Source of the DNA: JACCWP01 sp963801045
Lineage (GTDB): Bacteria > Actinomycetota > Actinomycetes > Propionibacteriales > Nocardioidaceae
Reading direction: 5' to 3'
Assembly (NCBI GenBank): GCA_963801045.1
Contig: CAWDDC010000004.1
Span: forward strand, 1,364,001-1,428,000
Length of the DNA: 64,000 bases
Shown here: one piece after another, positions 47,267-55,759 of the stretch
Position numbering within the stretch: the first letter of the stretch is position 1
How the letters are laid out: every line of letters starts with the position of its first letter
The notes under the pieces: model-generated
Told to the model about the DNA's origin: nothing
Seen by the model: the letters and a program-made list of their open reading frames with translations, nothing else
The model's database searches: none
Translations under genes and position numbers: made by a program

Positions 47267-48226
47267 ATGCCGATCAGCAGCGTCGCGGTGGTGGTCTGGG
47301 ACGGGGTCGCCCCCTTCGAGCTCGGCGTCCTCTGCGAGGCCTGGGGGGTCGACCGCAGCGACGACGGGGTGCCGGACTTCGGGTTCGCCGTGTGCACCCC
47401 GCAACCGGGGCACGTGGCCACCACCCAGGGGTTCGGGCTGCACGTGACCCACGACCTCAGCCGCGTCGACGAGGCCGACCTGGTGGCCCTGCCGGCGATG
47501 CCGCGGGACCAGCCGGCGCCGCCGGCAGTGCTCGACACCCTGCGGGCGGCCCACGCGCGGGGCGCCCGGCTGCTGTCGGTCTGCACCGGCGCCTTCGTGC
47601 TCGGCCAGGCCGGCCTGCTCGACGGGCGCCGCTGCACCACCCACTGGCGCTATGCCGCGGAGCTGGCCGAGCGCTTTCCGGCCGCCCTCATCGACCCCGA
47701 CGTGCTGTACGTCGACGACGACCCCGTCATCACCAGCGCGGGATCGGCCGCGGGCATCGACGCCTGCCTGCACCTGATGCGCAAGGAGTTCGGCTCCCAG
47801 ATCGCCACCACGGTCGCCCGTCGGATGGTCGTGCCGCCGCACCGCGACGGGGGGCAGGCGCAGTTCGTCCGCAGCGTGGTGCCCGACTGCGAGGTCGACA
47901 CGCTGAGCCCGGTGCTCACCTGGATGGTCGAGAACCTGGACGCCGAGGTCACCGTCGACCAGCTGGCCCGGCGGGCCCTGATGTCGTCGCGCACGTTCGC
48001 CCGGCGCTTCCGCGAGGAGACCGGCACGACGCCGCACCAGTGGCTGACCCATCAGCGGGTGCTGCTGGCCGAGCGGCTGCTCGAGGACACCCACCTGTCG
48101 ATCGACGAGATCGCCCGGCGCAGCGGCTTCGGCAACGCCGCGGGGCTGCGGCACCACTTCACCCGGGTGCGGGGCACCTCGCCGGCTGCCTACCGCCGCA
48201 CGTTCGGCGCACCCGCACCGGCCTGA
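47267..48226 (+). CDS. GlxA-family transcriptional regulator (DJ-1/PfpI plus AraC helix-turn-helix)
   Basis: The 319-residue protein has an N-terminal DJ-1/PfpI-like domain (about 5-180) with LLSVCTGAFVLGQAGLLDGRRCTTHW and TSAGSAAGIDACLHL. The C-terminal AraC-type double helix-turn-helix (about 210-312) includes MSSRTFARRFREETGTTPHQWL and IDEIARRSGFGNAAGLRHHF. Such proteins sense an unknown ligand and activate or repress neighbours. ATG 47267 was chosen because AGGGAG lies seven bases before it. The likely target is the divergent 36-residue peptide gene or its own gene. Confidence 0.92.
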   Translation: MPISSVAVVVWDGVAPFELGVLCEAWGVDRSDDGVPDFGFAVCTPQPGHVATTQGFGLHVTHDLSRVDEADLVALPAMPRDQPAPPAVLDTLRAAHARGARLLSVCTGAFVLGQAGLLDGRRCTTHWRYAAELAERFPAALIDPDVLYVDDDPVITSAGSAAGIDACLHLMRKEFGSQIATTVARRMVVPPHRDGGQAQFVRSVVPDCEVDTLSPVLTWMVENLDAEVTVDQLARRALMSSRTFARRFREETGTTPHQWLTHQRVLLAERLLEDTHLSIDEIARRSGFGNAAGLRHHFTRVRGTSPAAYRRTFGAPAPA

Positions 48227-48249
48227 TCCGCCCGTGCGAGGCTGAGCCG

Positions 48250-48846
48250 GTGCGGGTGGGTCTGACCGGGGGGATCGGCTCCGGCAAGAGCGAGGTGAGC
48301 CGGCGTCTGGTCGCGCACGGCGCGGTCGTCGTCGACGCCGACCTGCTGGCCCGTGAGGTGGTCGCCCCGGGGACGGACGGCCTGGCCGAGGTGGTGCGCG
48401 AGTTCGGTCGCTCCGTGCTGTCCGCCGACGGCTCGTTGGACCGGCAGGCGCTGGGCGCCCGGGTGTTCGGCGGCGACGAGGCCCGGCGCCGGCTGGAGAC
48501 GATCATCCACCCGCGGGTTCGCGCCAGGGCCGCCGAGCTGGAGGCCGCCGCCGACCCCGACGCGGTGGTGGTGCACGACATCCCGTTGCTGGTCGAGACC
48601 GGGCAGGCCGGCGACTTCGACCTGGTGGTCGTGGTCGACGCCCCCGACGACGTACGGGTGCGGCGGCTCGCCGCTCGGGGGATGTCACCGGACGAGGCCC
48701 GGTCGCGGATCGCGGCCCAGGCGACGCGCGACGACCGGCTGGCCGCCGCCGACCACGTGGTCACCAACGACGAAAGCCTGGCCACGCTCGACGAGAGCGT
48801 GGCCAGGCTGTGGGACCTGCTGCGGCGGCGGACCCGCGAGCGGTGA
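48250..48846 (+). CDS. coaE: dephospho-CoA kinase
   Basis: The 198-residue P-loop kinase phosphorylates dephospho-CoA to coenzyme A. It has LTGGIGSGKSEVSRRL at the N-terminus, DADLLAREVVAPG, HPRVRARAAELE, HDIPLLVETG and VVVVDAPDDVRVRRL. GTG 48250 was chosen because it yields the conserved start; GTG 48256 is equally possible. Length is slightly short of the mycobacterial fusion form, which has an extra GrpB-like domain that is absent here. It converges on the sigma factor gene. Confidence 0.95.
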   Translation: MRVGLTGGIGSGKSEVSRRLVAHGAVVVDADLLAREVVAPGTDGLAEVVREFGRSVLSADGSLDRQALGARVFGGDEARRRLETIIHPRVRARAAELEAAADPDAVVVHDIPLLVETGQAGDFDLVVVVDAPDDVRVRRLAARGMSPDEARSRIAAQATRDDRLAAADHVVTNDESLATLDESVARLWDLLRRRTRER

Positions 48847-48849
48847 GGC

Positions 48850-49845
48850 TCAGGCCGCCAGGTCGGGGTCGGCGATGACCCGCAGCCGGGCCAGCGCCTC
48901 GCGCTCGAGCTGGCGCACCCGCTCGGCGGAGATGCCGTGCCGGGCGCCGATGTCGGCGAGCTTGTGCGTGCGCCCGTCGACCAGGCCGAACCGCGAGCGG
49001 ATGATGTCGGCCTCCCGCTCGCCGAGCTGGTCGACCAGCCGGGAGAGCCGGGCCCGGCTCTCGACGTCGAGCACGGTGACGTCGGGTCCCGGCGAGCCCT
49101 CGCGGGCCACCAGGTCACCGAGCGAGGTGTCGCCGTCTTCGTCGACCGGTGTGTCGAGGCTCACGTGGTCGCGTCCCCAGGCCACCAGGTCGGTGACACG
49201 CTCGACGTTCATGCCGAGCTCGTCGGCGATCTCGTGCGGCTCGGGGTCGCGGCCCAGCCGCCGCTCCAGCGTGCGGCGGGCCGATCCGACCTGGTTCAGC
49301 TCCTCGACCACGTGCACCGGCAGCCGGACCACCCGGGCCTGCTGCGCCACCCCGCGGGTGATCGCCTGGCGCACCCACCAGGTGGCATAAGTCGAGAACT
49401 TGTAGCCCTTGGCGTAGTCGAACTTCTCCACCGCGCGGATCAGGCCGGTGTTGCCCTCCTGGACGAGGTCCAGCAGCGGCATCTGCGCCCGGCCGTACTT
49501 GCGGGCGATGGACACCACCAACCGCAGGTTGGCGGTCACGAAACGCTGGACCGCCCGCCGGCCGTCGGCCGCCAGCCACTCCAGCTCCTCCTCGGTCGCC
49601 CGCCCGGGCGCGCCGCCCTTGCGCCGGCCGAACCGGCCCTCGGCGAGCAGCTGCTCGGCCAGCAGGCCGGCCTCGATGGCCTTGCTCAGCTCGACCTCCT
49701 GCGCGGCGTCGAGCAGCGGCGTACGCGCGATCTCGTCGAGATACATCCCGACGCTGTCGCGGCCTTCGCCGTCACGTCGCGAGTCCCGCCGCGCAGCAGC
49801 GGAATCGCGTCGGCCCGCCGGCCGGATGGTCGTGGTAGTCGCCAC
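48850..49845 (-). CDS. group 2 sigma factor of the sigma-70 family (SigB/HrdB-like)
   Basis: The 331-residue protein has regions 1.2 (DSVGMYLDEIARTPLLDAAQEVELSKAIEAG), 2 (RFVTANLRLVVSIARKYG...LLDLVQEGNTGLIRAVEKFDYAKGYKFSTYATWWVRQAI), 3 and 4 (RERIRQ-like SAERVRQLEREALARLR). It lacks the long Lys/Ala N-terminus of the principal sigma factor encoded near 61 kb, so it is most likely a non-essential alternative of the SigB/HrdA-D kind. GTG 49845 is preceded by TGGAG at five bases; GTG 49866 is possible. The 143-base gap to the ABC permease gene shows nothing else I can support. Confidence 0.9.
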   Translation of the reverse strand: MATTTTIRPAGRRDSAAARRDSRRDGEGRDSVGMYLDEIARTPLLDAAQEVELSKAIEAGLLAEQLLAEGRFGRRKGGAPGRATEEELEWLAADGRRAVQRFVTANLRLVVSIARKYGRAQMPLLDLVQEGNTGLIRAVEKFDYAKGYKFSTYATWWVRQAITRGVAQQARVVRLPVHVVEELNQVGSARRTLERRLGRDPEPHEIADELGMNVERVTDLVAWGRDHVSLDTPVDEDGDTSLGDLVAREGSPGPDVTVLDVESRARLSRLVDQLGEREADIIRSRFGLVDGRTHKLADIGARHGISAERVRQLEREALARLRVIADPDLAA

Positions 49846-49988
49846 GGTTGCTCCACTTCTCCTCACGTCGCCCTACACAGGTCGATAACGCCTGACCACG
49901 GGCGCGGATTCCCTTGTCCGTACCCCCACTGACGAGCAGAACCCCCGCGAAGTTGCCGCTCTCAGGGAGTTCTCAGCCGCGGGCCGGC

Positions 49989-50810
49989 TCAGCGGCTGGT
50001 GCGGCGGTACTTGGACACACCCAGCGGGGCGAAGATCGCGATGATCACGACGATCCAGACCAAGGTGACCAAGGCGGGGTGCTCGGCCGGGAAACCGTCG
50101 CTCGGCATCGGGTTGGGGTTGCCCCACAGCTCGCGGGTGGCCGCGGTCAGGGTGCTGACCGGGTTCCACTCCGCGAACGGCTGCAGCACCGCCGGCAGGG
50201 TCTCCGGGGGGACGAACACGTTGGAGACGAAAGTGATCGGGAAGATCACGATGAACGACACCTGCTGGGCGACCTCCACGGTCGGCACCAGCAGCCCCAG
50301 CCAGACGCCGATCCACGCCATCGCGTAGGTGAACAGCATCAGCAGGCCGACGCCGAGCAGGAAGTCGACGACGCCGCCGTGCACCCGCCAGCCGACCGCG
50401 AGCCCGCTGAGCATCAGCACGACCAGGATGCCGAACTCGTAGAAGATCTCGGAGACCGTGCGGCCGATCAGGAACGCCGAGCGGGCCATCGGCAGCGACC
50501 GGAACCGGTCGACGATGCCCTTGGCCATGTCGTCGGTGACGCCGATCGCCACGATCGCCGAGGCGAACGCGATCGTCTGGGCGAAGATCCCCGGCATCAG
50601 GAACTCGGTGTAGGAGCCCCCGGGGACGTTGATGGCCCCACCGAAAACGTAGACGAACAGCAGCACGAACATGATCGACTGCAGGATCGCGAACAGGGCC
50701 AGCTCGGGGATGCGCGGGATCCGCTTGAGGTTGCGCCAGGTGACGACCAGGGAGTCCGACACCACGGTGCTGCGGTGTCCGGTCGAGGCGGTCCTGCCGG
50801 TGATGGTCAC
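49989..50810 (-). CDS. ABC-2 type exporter permease
   Basis: The 273-residue permease has six likely helices. An amphipathic opening (DSLVVTWRNLKRIPRIPELALFAILQSIMFVLLF) and AKGIVDRFRSLPMARSAFLIGR are typical of DrrB-like drug or antibiotic exporters. The start at GTG 50810 overlaps the stop of the upstream ATPase gene, so the two are coupled. Substrate is unknown. Confidence 0.9.
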   Translation of the reverse strand: MTITGRTASTGHRSTVVSDSLVVTWRNLKRIPRIPELALFAILQSIMFVLLFVYVFGGAINVPGGSYTEFLMPGIFAQTIAFASAIVAIGVTDDMAKGIVDRFRSLPMARSAFLIGRTVSEIFYEFGILVVLMLSGLAVGWRVHGGVVDFLLGVGLLMLFTYAMAWIGVWLGLLVPTVEVAQQVSFIVIFPITFVSNVFVPPETLPAVLQPFAEWNPVSTLTAATRELWGNPNPMPSDGFPAEHPALVTLVWIVVIIAIFAPLGVSKYRRTSR

Positions 50811-51811
50811 TGGGTGCTCCCGGAGAGGGCGTCGCTGTCGTCGGCGGGCTCGGCCGCCGCCTCCTCGGCCACGTGGCCGGTGAGGCTGAGGAACACGTCG
50901 TCGAGGGTGGGCCGGCGCAGGCCGATGTCGTCGATGCCGATGTCGGCCTCGTCGAGGGCGCGGATCACGGTGACCAGCTGGCCGGCGCCGCCCTGGGTCG
51001 GGGCGGTCACCCGGCGGACGTGGTCGTCGATGGTCACCTCGCAGCCGCACAGCTGGCCGACCATCTCGGCGGCGCGGGCGAGCATGGCGGCGTCGTGCAC
51101 GACGACCTCGACGCGCTCGCCGCCCACCTGTGCCTTCAGCTGGTCGGCCGTGCCCCGGGCGATGATCTTGCCGTGGTCGACCACCGCGATCGTGTCGGCG
51201 AGCTCGTCGGCCTCCTCGAGGTACTGGGTGGTGAGCAGCAGGGTCGAGCCGCCGCGGACCAGGTCACGGATGACGTCCCACATGCCCAGCCGGCTGCGGG
51301 GGTCGAGGCCGGTGGTGGGCTCGTCGAGGAACAGCAGCTCGGGCCGGCCGATCAGCGCCGAGGCCAGGTCGAGGCGTCTGCGCATGCCGCCGGAGTAGGT
51401 CTTGGCCACCCGGTCGGCTGCGTCACTGAGCGCGAACTGCTCGAGCAGCTCGTCGGCGCGCTGGTGCGAGGTGCTGCTCGGCAGCTGGTAGAGCCGGCCG
51501 AACATCCACAGGTTCTCGCGGCCGGTGAGGTTCTCGTCGACCGCGGCGTACTGACCGGACAGGCCGATGCGGCGGCGCAGCGCCTGCGCGTCGCGCACGA
51601 TGTCCAGCCCCAGCACCGATGCCCGGCCCGCGTCCGGGCGCAGCAGGGTGGCGAGCAGCCGCACCGTGGTCGTCTTGCCGGCCCCGTTGGGTCCGAGCAG
51701 CCCCACGACGGTGCCCTCCTCGACCTCGAGGTCGAGCCCGTCGAGCGCCCGCACCTCGCCCGAACGGGAGGGATAGATCTTCGTCAGCCCCTCGGCAGTG
51801 ATGGCGGGCAC
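50807..51811 (-). CDS. ABC exporter ATPase of the daunorubicin-resistance (DrrA) type
   Basis: The 334-residue ATPase has Walker A LLGPNGAGKTT, the DrrA-like YAAVDENLTGRENL, signature YSGGMRRRLDLASALIG and Walker B LLFLDEPTTGLDP. A C-terminal domain of about 100 residues carries LRRPTLDDVFLSLTGH, the DrrA CREEM-like region. GTG 51811 follows GAGGAG at six bases. Together with the following permease it forms a two-gene drug-type exporter; no antibiotic cluster is nearby. Confidence 0.92.
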   Translation of the reverse strand: MPAITAEGLTKIYPSRSGEVRALDGLDLEVEEGTVVGLLGPNGAGKTTTVRLLATLLRPDAGRASVLGLDIVRDAQALRRRIGLSGQYAAVDENLTGRENLWMFGRLYQLPSSTSHQRADELLEQFALSDAADRVAKTYSGGMRRRLDLASALIGRPELLFLDEPTTGLDPRSRLGMWDVIRDLVRGGSTLLLTTQYLEEADELADTIAVVDHGKIIARGTADQLKAQVGGERVEVVVHDAAMLARAAEMVGQLCGCEVTIDDHVRRVTAPTQGGAGQLVTVIRALDEADIGIDDIGLRRPTLDDVFLSLTGHVAEEAAAEPADDSDALSGSTQ

Positions 51812-51874
51812 GCGGATCTCCTCTGGATGTGGCACGGGTAGGGCACAAGACTGGACCTTCAGGTGCACATGAGG

Positions 51875-54019
51875 TCAAGCCGATTTCGTCGAGCTCTGGG
51901 GGTACGCTCCCGCCGTCTCGAGCACCCAGGCGTACTCGAACGCGCGCTCGCGCCAGGACTCGTAGCGTCCGCTCACACCGCCGTGCCCAGCGGACATCTC
52001 GGTCTTGAGCAGCACCTGGGGAGCGCCGTCGCCGAGCGCCCGCAGCCGCGCCACCCACTTGGCCGGCTCGACGTAGAGCACCCGGGTGTCGTTGAGGCTC
52101 GTGGTCGCGAGGATCGGCGGGTAGGTCGTGTCGGCGATGTTCTCGTACGGCGTGTACGACTTCATGTAGGCGTAGACCTCGGGATCGTGCAGCGGGTCAC
52201 CCCACTCGTCCCACTCGGTCACCGTGAGCGGCAGCGAGGGGTCGAGGATCGACGTGAGGGCGTCGACGAAGGGGACGCCGGCCAGCGCGCCGGCGAACGC
52301 GTCGGGTGCGAGGTTGAGCACCGCGCCCACCAGCAGCCCGCCGGCGCTGGCGCCCGACGCGACCAGCCGGTCGGCCGAGGTCCAGCGCGTGTCGACCAGG
52401 TGCCGGGCGCAGGCGACGAAGTCGGTGAACGTGTTCCGCTTCGCCAGCAGCTTGCCCTCGTCGTACCAGTGCCGGCCCATCTCCCCGCCGCCCCGGACGT
52501 GGGCGACCGCGTAGACCATGCCGCGGTCGAGCAGCGAGAGCCGCGAGACGCCGAACCCGGGATCCATGCTCGCCTCGTAGGAGCCGTAGCCGTACAGCAG
52601 GGTCGGCGCGGAGCCGTCGCGTGTCGTGCCCACCCGGCAGACGATCGAGATCGGCACCCGGGTGCCGTCGTCGGCGGTGGCCCAGGTGCGGTGCTGCTCG
52701 TAGTCGGCCGCGTCGTAGCCGCCGAGCACCACCTGCTGCTTGCGGAGCACCTGCTCGTCGGTGGCGACGTCGCGGTCGTAGATCGACGCGGGTGTGACGA
52801 AGGAGGTGTAGGCGACGCGCACGTGCTGTTGGTTCCACTCCGGGTTGCCCGCCGGGACACAGGTGTAGAGCTCCTCGTCGAAGGCGACCTCGCGGGACTC
52901 GCCGTAGCCGTCGTCGCCCAGCGGCAGGATCGCGGTCCGCGGCAGCGCGTCGCGGCGGTAGCCGACCACGAGGTGGGTCGCGAACGCGTCGACGCTCTCG
53001 AGCCGCACGTCGTCGCGGTGCGCGACCAGCTCGCGCCAGTGTTCCGGACCGGGAGTGTCGACCGGCGCGTCGGCCAGGGCGAAGTTGACCGCACCGTCGT
53101 TGTGCAGCACCAGGAAGCGGTCCGCCCCTGCCACCACGGCGTGCTCCACGGAGTACTCCACGCCTTCGCGGCGCTCGGCGATCACCCGCGGCGTGCCGGT
53201 CGGGTCGTCGGCGTCGAGGACGAGCACCTCGGAGGTGGTCTTGGAGCCTGCGCCGATCATCAGGTAGCGCTCGCTGCGAGTGGTGCCGACACCGACCCAG
53301 AACCGTTCGTCGGTCTCGTGGTGGACGACGACGTCGTCGGTCACCGGCGTGCCGAGCCGGTGGCGCCAGACCTGGTGCGGCCGCCACGCGTCGTCGACGG
53401 TCACGTAGAAGACCGTGGAGGCGTCCCGCGACCAGGTCGTGGAGTAGAAGGTGTCGGGTACCTCGTCGGGCAGCAGCTCGCCGGTGCGCAGGTCCTTGAC
53501 CCGCAGCGTGTAGCGCTCGTCGCCGGTCACGTCGGTGGAGAAGGCCAGCAGGTGCCCGTCGGCGCTGATGTCGAACGTGCCGAGCCGGAAGAAGTCGTGC
53601 CCCTCGGCCTCGACGTTGCCGTCGAGCAGCACCTGCTCGCCGGGCATCTCGGCGCCCTCGTCGACCATCGGCGGGGTCCAGTCGTCGTCGGACCCGATCG
53701 GGCACCGGCAGTGCACGCCGTACTGCAGGCCCTCGACGGTGCGGGTGTAGTACCACCAGGCGCCGTGTCGCGAGGGCACCGACATGTCGGTCTCCTGGGT
53801 GCGGCCCTTGATCTCGTCGAAGATCTGCTGCCGCAGGCCCGCGAGGTGGTCGGTGCGGAGCTCGGTCCAGGCGTTCTCGGCCTCGAGGTGCGCCCGCACC
53901 TCGGGCGCCTCCTTGTCCCGCAGCCACTCGTAGGGGTCGACCACCGTGTCGCCGTGATGGGTGCGCTCGTGCGGCATCTCGCGGGCCAGGGGTGGGCTGT
54001 CGGTGGAGACCTGGGTCAT
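51875..54019 (-). CDS. ptrB: oligopeptidase B (prolyl oligopeptidase family, S9A)
   Basis: The 714-residue serine peptidase has a seven-bladed propeller (about 70-400) and an alpha/beta hydrolase domain. The catalytic triad is S558 (ASGASAGGLLVGAV), D644 (TSLNDTRVLYVEP) and H679 (MSAGHGGVSGRY). DPYEWLRDKEAPEV and YGSYEASMDPGF are typical of oligopeptidase B, which cuts short peptides after Arg/Lys in the cytoplasm. ATG 54019 was chosen because TAGCGT lies seven bases upstream. Confidence 0.94.
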   Translation of the reverse strand: MTQVSTDSPPLAREMPHERTHHGDTVVDPYEWLRDKEAPEVRAHLEAENAWTELRTDHLAGLRQQIFDEIKGRTQETDMSVPSRHGAWWYYTRTVEGLQYGVHCRCPIGSDDDWTPPMVDEGAEMPGEQVLLDGNVEAEGHDFFRLGTFDISADGHLLAFSTDVTGDERYTLRVKDLRTGELLPDEVPDTFYSTTWSRDASTVFYVTVDDAWRPHQVWRHRLGTPVTDDVVVHHETDERFWVGVGTTRSERYLMIGAGSKTTSEVLVLDADDPTGTPRVIAERREGVEYSVEHAVVAGADRFLVLHNDGAVNFALADAPVDTPGPEHWRELVAHRDDVRLESVDAFATHLVVGYRRDALPRTAILPLGDDGYGESREVAFDEELYTCVPAGNPEWNQQHVRVAYTSFVTPASIYDRDVATDEQVLRKQQVVLGGYDAADYEQHRTWATADDGTRVPISIVCRVGTTRDGSAPTLLYGYGSYEASMDPGFGVSRLSLLDRGMVYAVAHVRGGGEMGRHWYDEGKLLAKRNTFTDFVACARHLVDTRWTSADRLVASGASAGGLLVGAVLNLAPDAFAGALAGVPFVDALTSILDPSLPLTVTEWDEWGDPLHDPEVYAYMKSYTPYENIADTTYPPILATTSLNDTRVLYVEPAKWVARLRALGDGAPQVLLKTEMSAGHGGVSGRYESWRERAFEYAWVLETAGAYPQSSTKSA

Positions 54020-54026
54020 GGGACGG

Positions 54027-54032
54027 ACGCTA
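54027..54032 (-). promoter_or_regulatory. leaderless-type -10 box (TAGCGT) for oligopeptidase B
   Basis: On the minus strand TAGCGT, seven bases (CCGTCCC), then ATG 54019. No ribosome binding site is visible. Confidence 0.5.
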
Positions 54033-54105
54033 GCCGACACCTGGGACGGTCCGGTTGCGCCCGGGGCGCCAGGATGGGGCCGTCACGCCCGACGAGAGGG
54101 GACCC

Positions 54106-55755
54106 GTGCCCACCGCCGCCACCGTCGTCGCCGAGATGCTCGCCCGCGCCGGGGTCCGGTACGCCTACACCGTGCCGGGGGAGTCGTTCCTCGGCCTGCT
54201 GGACGCCCTCGAGCGCCATCCCGAGCTGGAGCTGGTCTCCACCCGGCACGAGTCCGGGGCGGGCTTCATGGCCGACGCCTCGGCCCGGCTCAGCGGCGTG
54301 CCCGCGGTGGCGCTGGCCAGCCGCGGCCCGGGGGCGTCCAACCTGGCGATCGCGGTGCACACCGCCCGCCAGGACGCGACCCCGATGGTCGTGCTGCTCG
54401 GGCAGGTGAGCACCGCGGCGGCGGGTCGCGAGGCCTTCCAGGAGGTCGACCTGGCGGCGATGTTCGGGCCGCTCGCCGGCTGGGTCGGCGTGGCCGGCAC
54501 GGCCGCCGAGGTGCCGGCGCTGCTGGAGCAGGCGCTGCTGGAGGCGGTCACGGGACGACCCGGTCCCGCGGTGCTGGTGCTGCCCACCGACCTGCTGGAC
54601 GTACCCGTGCCTGCGCCGCCGCGGCCTCCGGCGCCGCCGGCGGACGTGGCTGCTCCCGACGGCATCGAGCCGCTGGCCGCACGCCTGACCGGCGCCCGCC
54701 GGCCGGTGCTGGTGGCCGGGCGGGGCGTCGCGGCGGCGAGCCCGCTGCTGGTGCAGGTCGCGGAGCGGTTCGGCGCCGGTGTCTACGTCGCGTTCCGTTG
54801 CCAGGACCGCTTCCCCGTCGACCACCCGGGCTTTCTCGGCCACCTGGGCCTGGTGGTGCCCGACGACGTGCTGCGCGCGGTGCGCGAGGCCGACCTGGTG
54901 GTGAGCCTCGGCGCCCGCTGGGACGAGGTGACCAGCCAGGAGTGGACCGTGCCCGCCCCCGGAGCGCACCACGTCGCGCTCGGTCGCTTCGACCCCGCGG
55001 CCCACCACGGGGTCGGCGGGCAGTGGCTGCCCGGTGACGCCGACCGGCTCCTTCGCGACCTGCTCGCGCACGCGCCGGCGGGACCCCCGGACCGGAGCTG
55101 GGCCGAGGCCCATGACGCGGTCGACGCGTGGTCGCGCCCGCCGGCTGCCGCCGCGGTGACGGCGGACGGTCTGCTCGATCCCGCACGGGTCGTGGCGGCC
55201 CTCGTCGACGCGCTGCCCGATCCCGCGGTGGTCACCAACGACGCCGGCAACTTCGCGGCGTTCCTGCACCGCTACTGGCGCTTCGGCCCGGGCGTGCGTC
55301 AGCTGGCACCGGCCAACGGCGCGATGGGCTTCGGTGTGCCGGCCGGGGTCGCCGCAGCACAGGCAGGCCCTGGTGGCCCGGTGGTGAGCGTCGTCGGTGA
55401 CGGCGGTGCGCTGATGACCGGGCAGGAGATCGAGACCGCCGTACGTCTCGGGCTGGACCTCACCGTCCTGGTCGTCCAGAACCGGATGTACGGCACCATC
55501 GCCATGCACCAGGCCCGGGCAACCGGCCGTGCCGCGGCGGTGGGCATCGGCGAGGTCGACTTCACGGCCTGGGCCCGTGGGCTCGGCGCCCGGGCGTGCA
55601 CGGTCACGACCGAGAACGACCTCGCGGCAGCGCTGACCGATGCCATCGCGCGCCCGGGCGTCGCGCTGGTCGCCGCCCGTACGGACCCGGACCTGGTCGC
55701 ACCCTCGTCGCGGCTGAGCGCGCTCGCGGCGGCCCACCACGCGGGTGACGGCTGA
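54106..55755 (+). CDS. thiamine-diphosphate dependent enzyme, acetolactate-synthase/benzoylformate-decarboxylase like
   Basis: The 549-residue protein has the three-domain plan of the family. The N-terminal PYR domain carries the catalytic Glu (YTVPGESFLGLLDAL) and STRHESGAGFMADASARL. A middle domain follows, then a C-terminal PP domain with SVVGDGGALMTGQEIETA...VVQNRMYGTI, the Mg-thiamine diphosphate motif. No biosynthetic regulatory subunit (ilvN) is adjacent, so it is not obviously an amino-acid acetolactate synthase; the reaction cannot be fixed from sequence. GTG 54106 follows GAGAGGGGA. It is convergent with dinB. Confidence 0.88.
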   Translation: MPTAATVVAEMLARAGVRYAYTVPGESFLGLLDALERHPELELVSTRHESGAGFMADASARLSGVPAVALASRGPGASNLAIAVHTARQDATPMVVLLGQVSTAAAGREAFQEVDLAAMFGPLAGWVGVAGTAAEVPALLEQALLEAVTGRPGPAVLVLPTDLLDVPVPAPPRPPAPPADVAAPDGIEPLAARLTGARRPVLVAGRGVAAASPLLVQVAERFGAGVYVAFRCQDRFPVDHPGFLGHLGLVVPDDVLRAVREADLVVSLGARWDEVTSQEWTVPAPGAHHVALGRFDPAAHHGVGGQWLPGDADRLLRDLLAHAPAGPPDRSWAEAHDAVDAWSRPPAAAAVTADGLLDPARVVAALVDALPDPAVVTNDAGNFAAFLHRYWRFGPGVRQLAPANGAMGFGVPAGVAAAQAGPGGPVVSVVGDGGALMTGQEIETAVRLGLDLTVLVVQNRMYGTIAMHQARATGRAAAVGIGEVDFTAWARGLGARACTVTTENDLAAALTDAIARPGVALVAARTDPDLVAPSSRLSALAAAHHAGDG

Positions 55756-55759
55756 CCGG

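Noticed and set aside
49845..49988. A clear promoter for the group 2 sigma factor gene
   Set aside because: TAGGGC and other boxes occur, but none has a convincing partner or spacing.
54106..55755. Calling the thiamine-diphosphate enzyme a biosynthetic acetolactate synthase (ilvB)
   Set aside because: No ilvN or ilvC is adjacent and the family has many other activities; specificity residues cannot be judged by eye.
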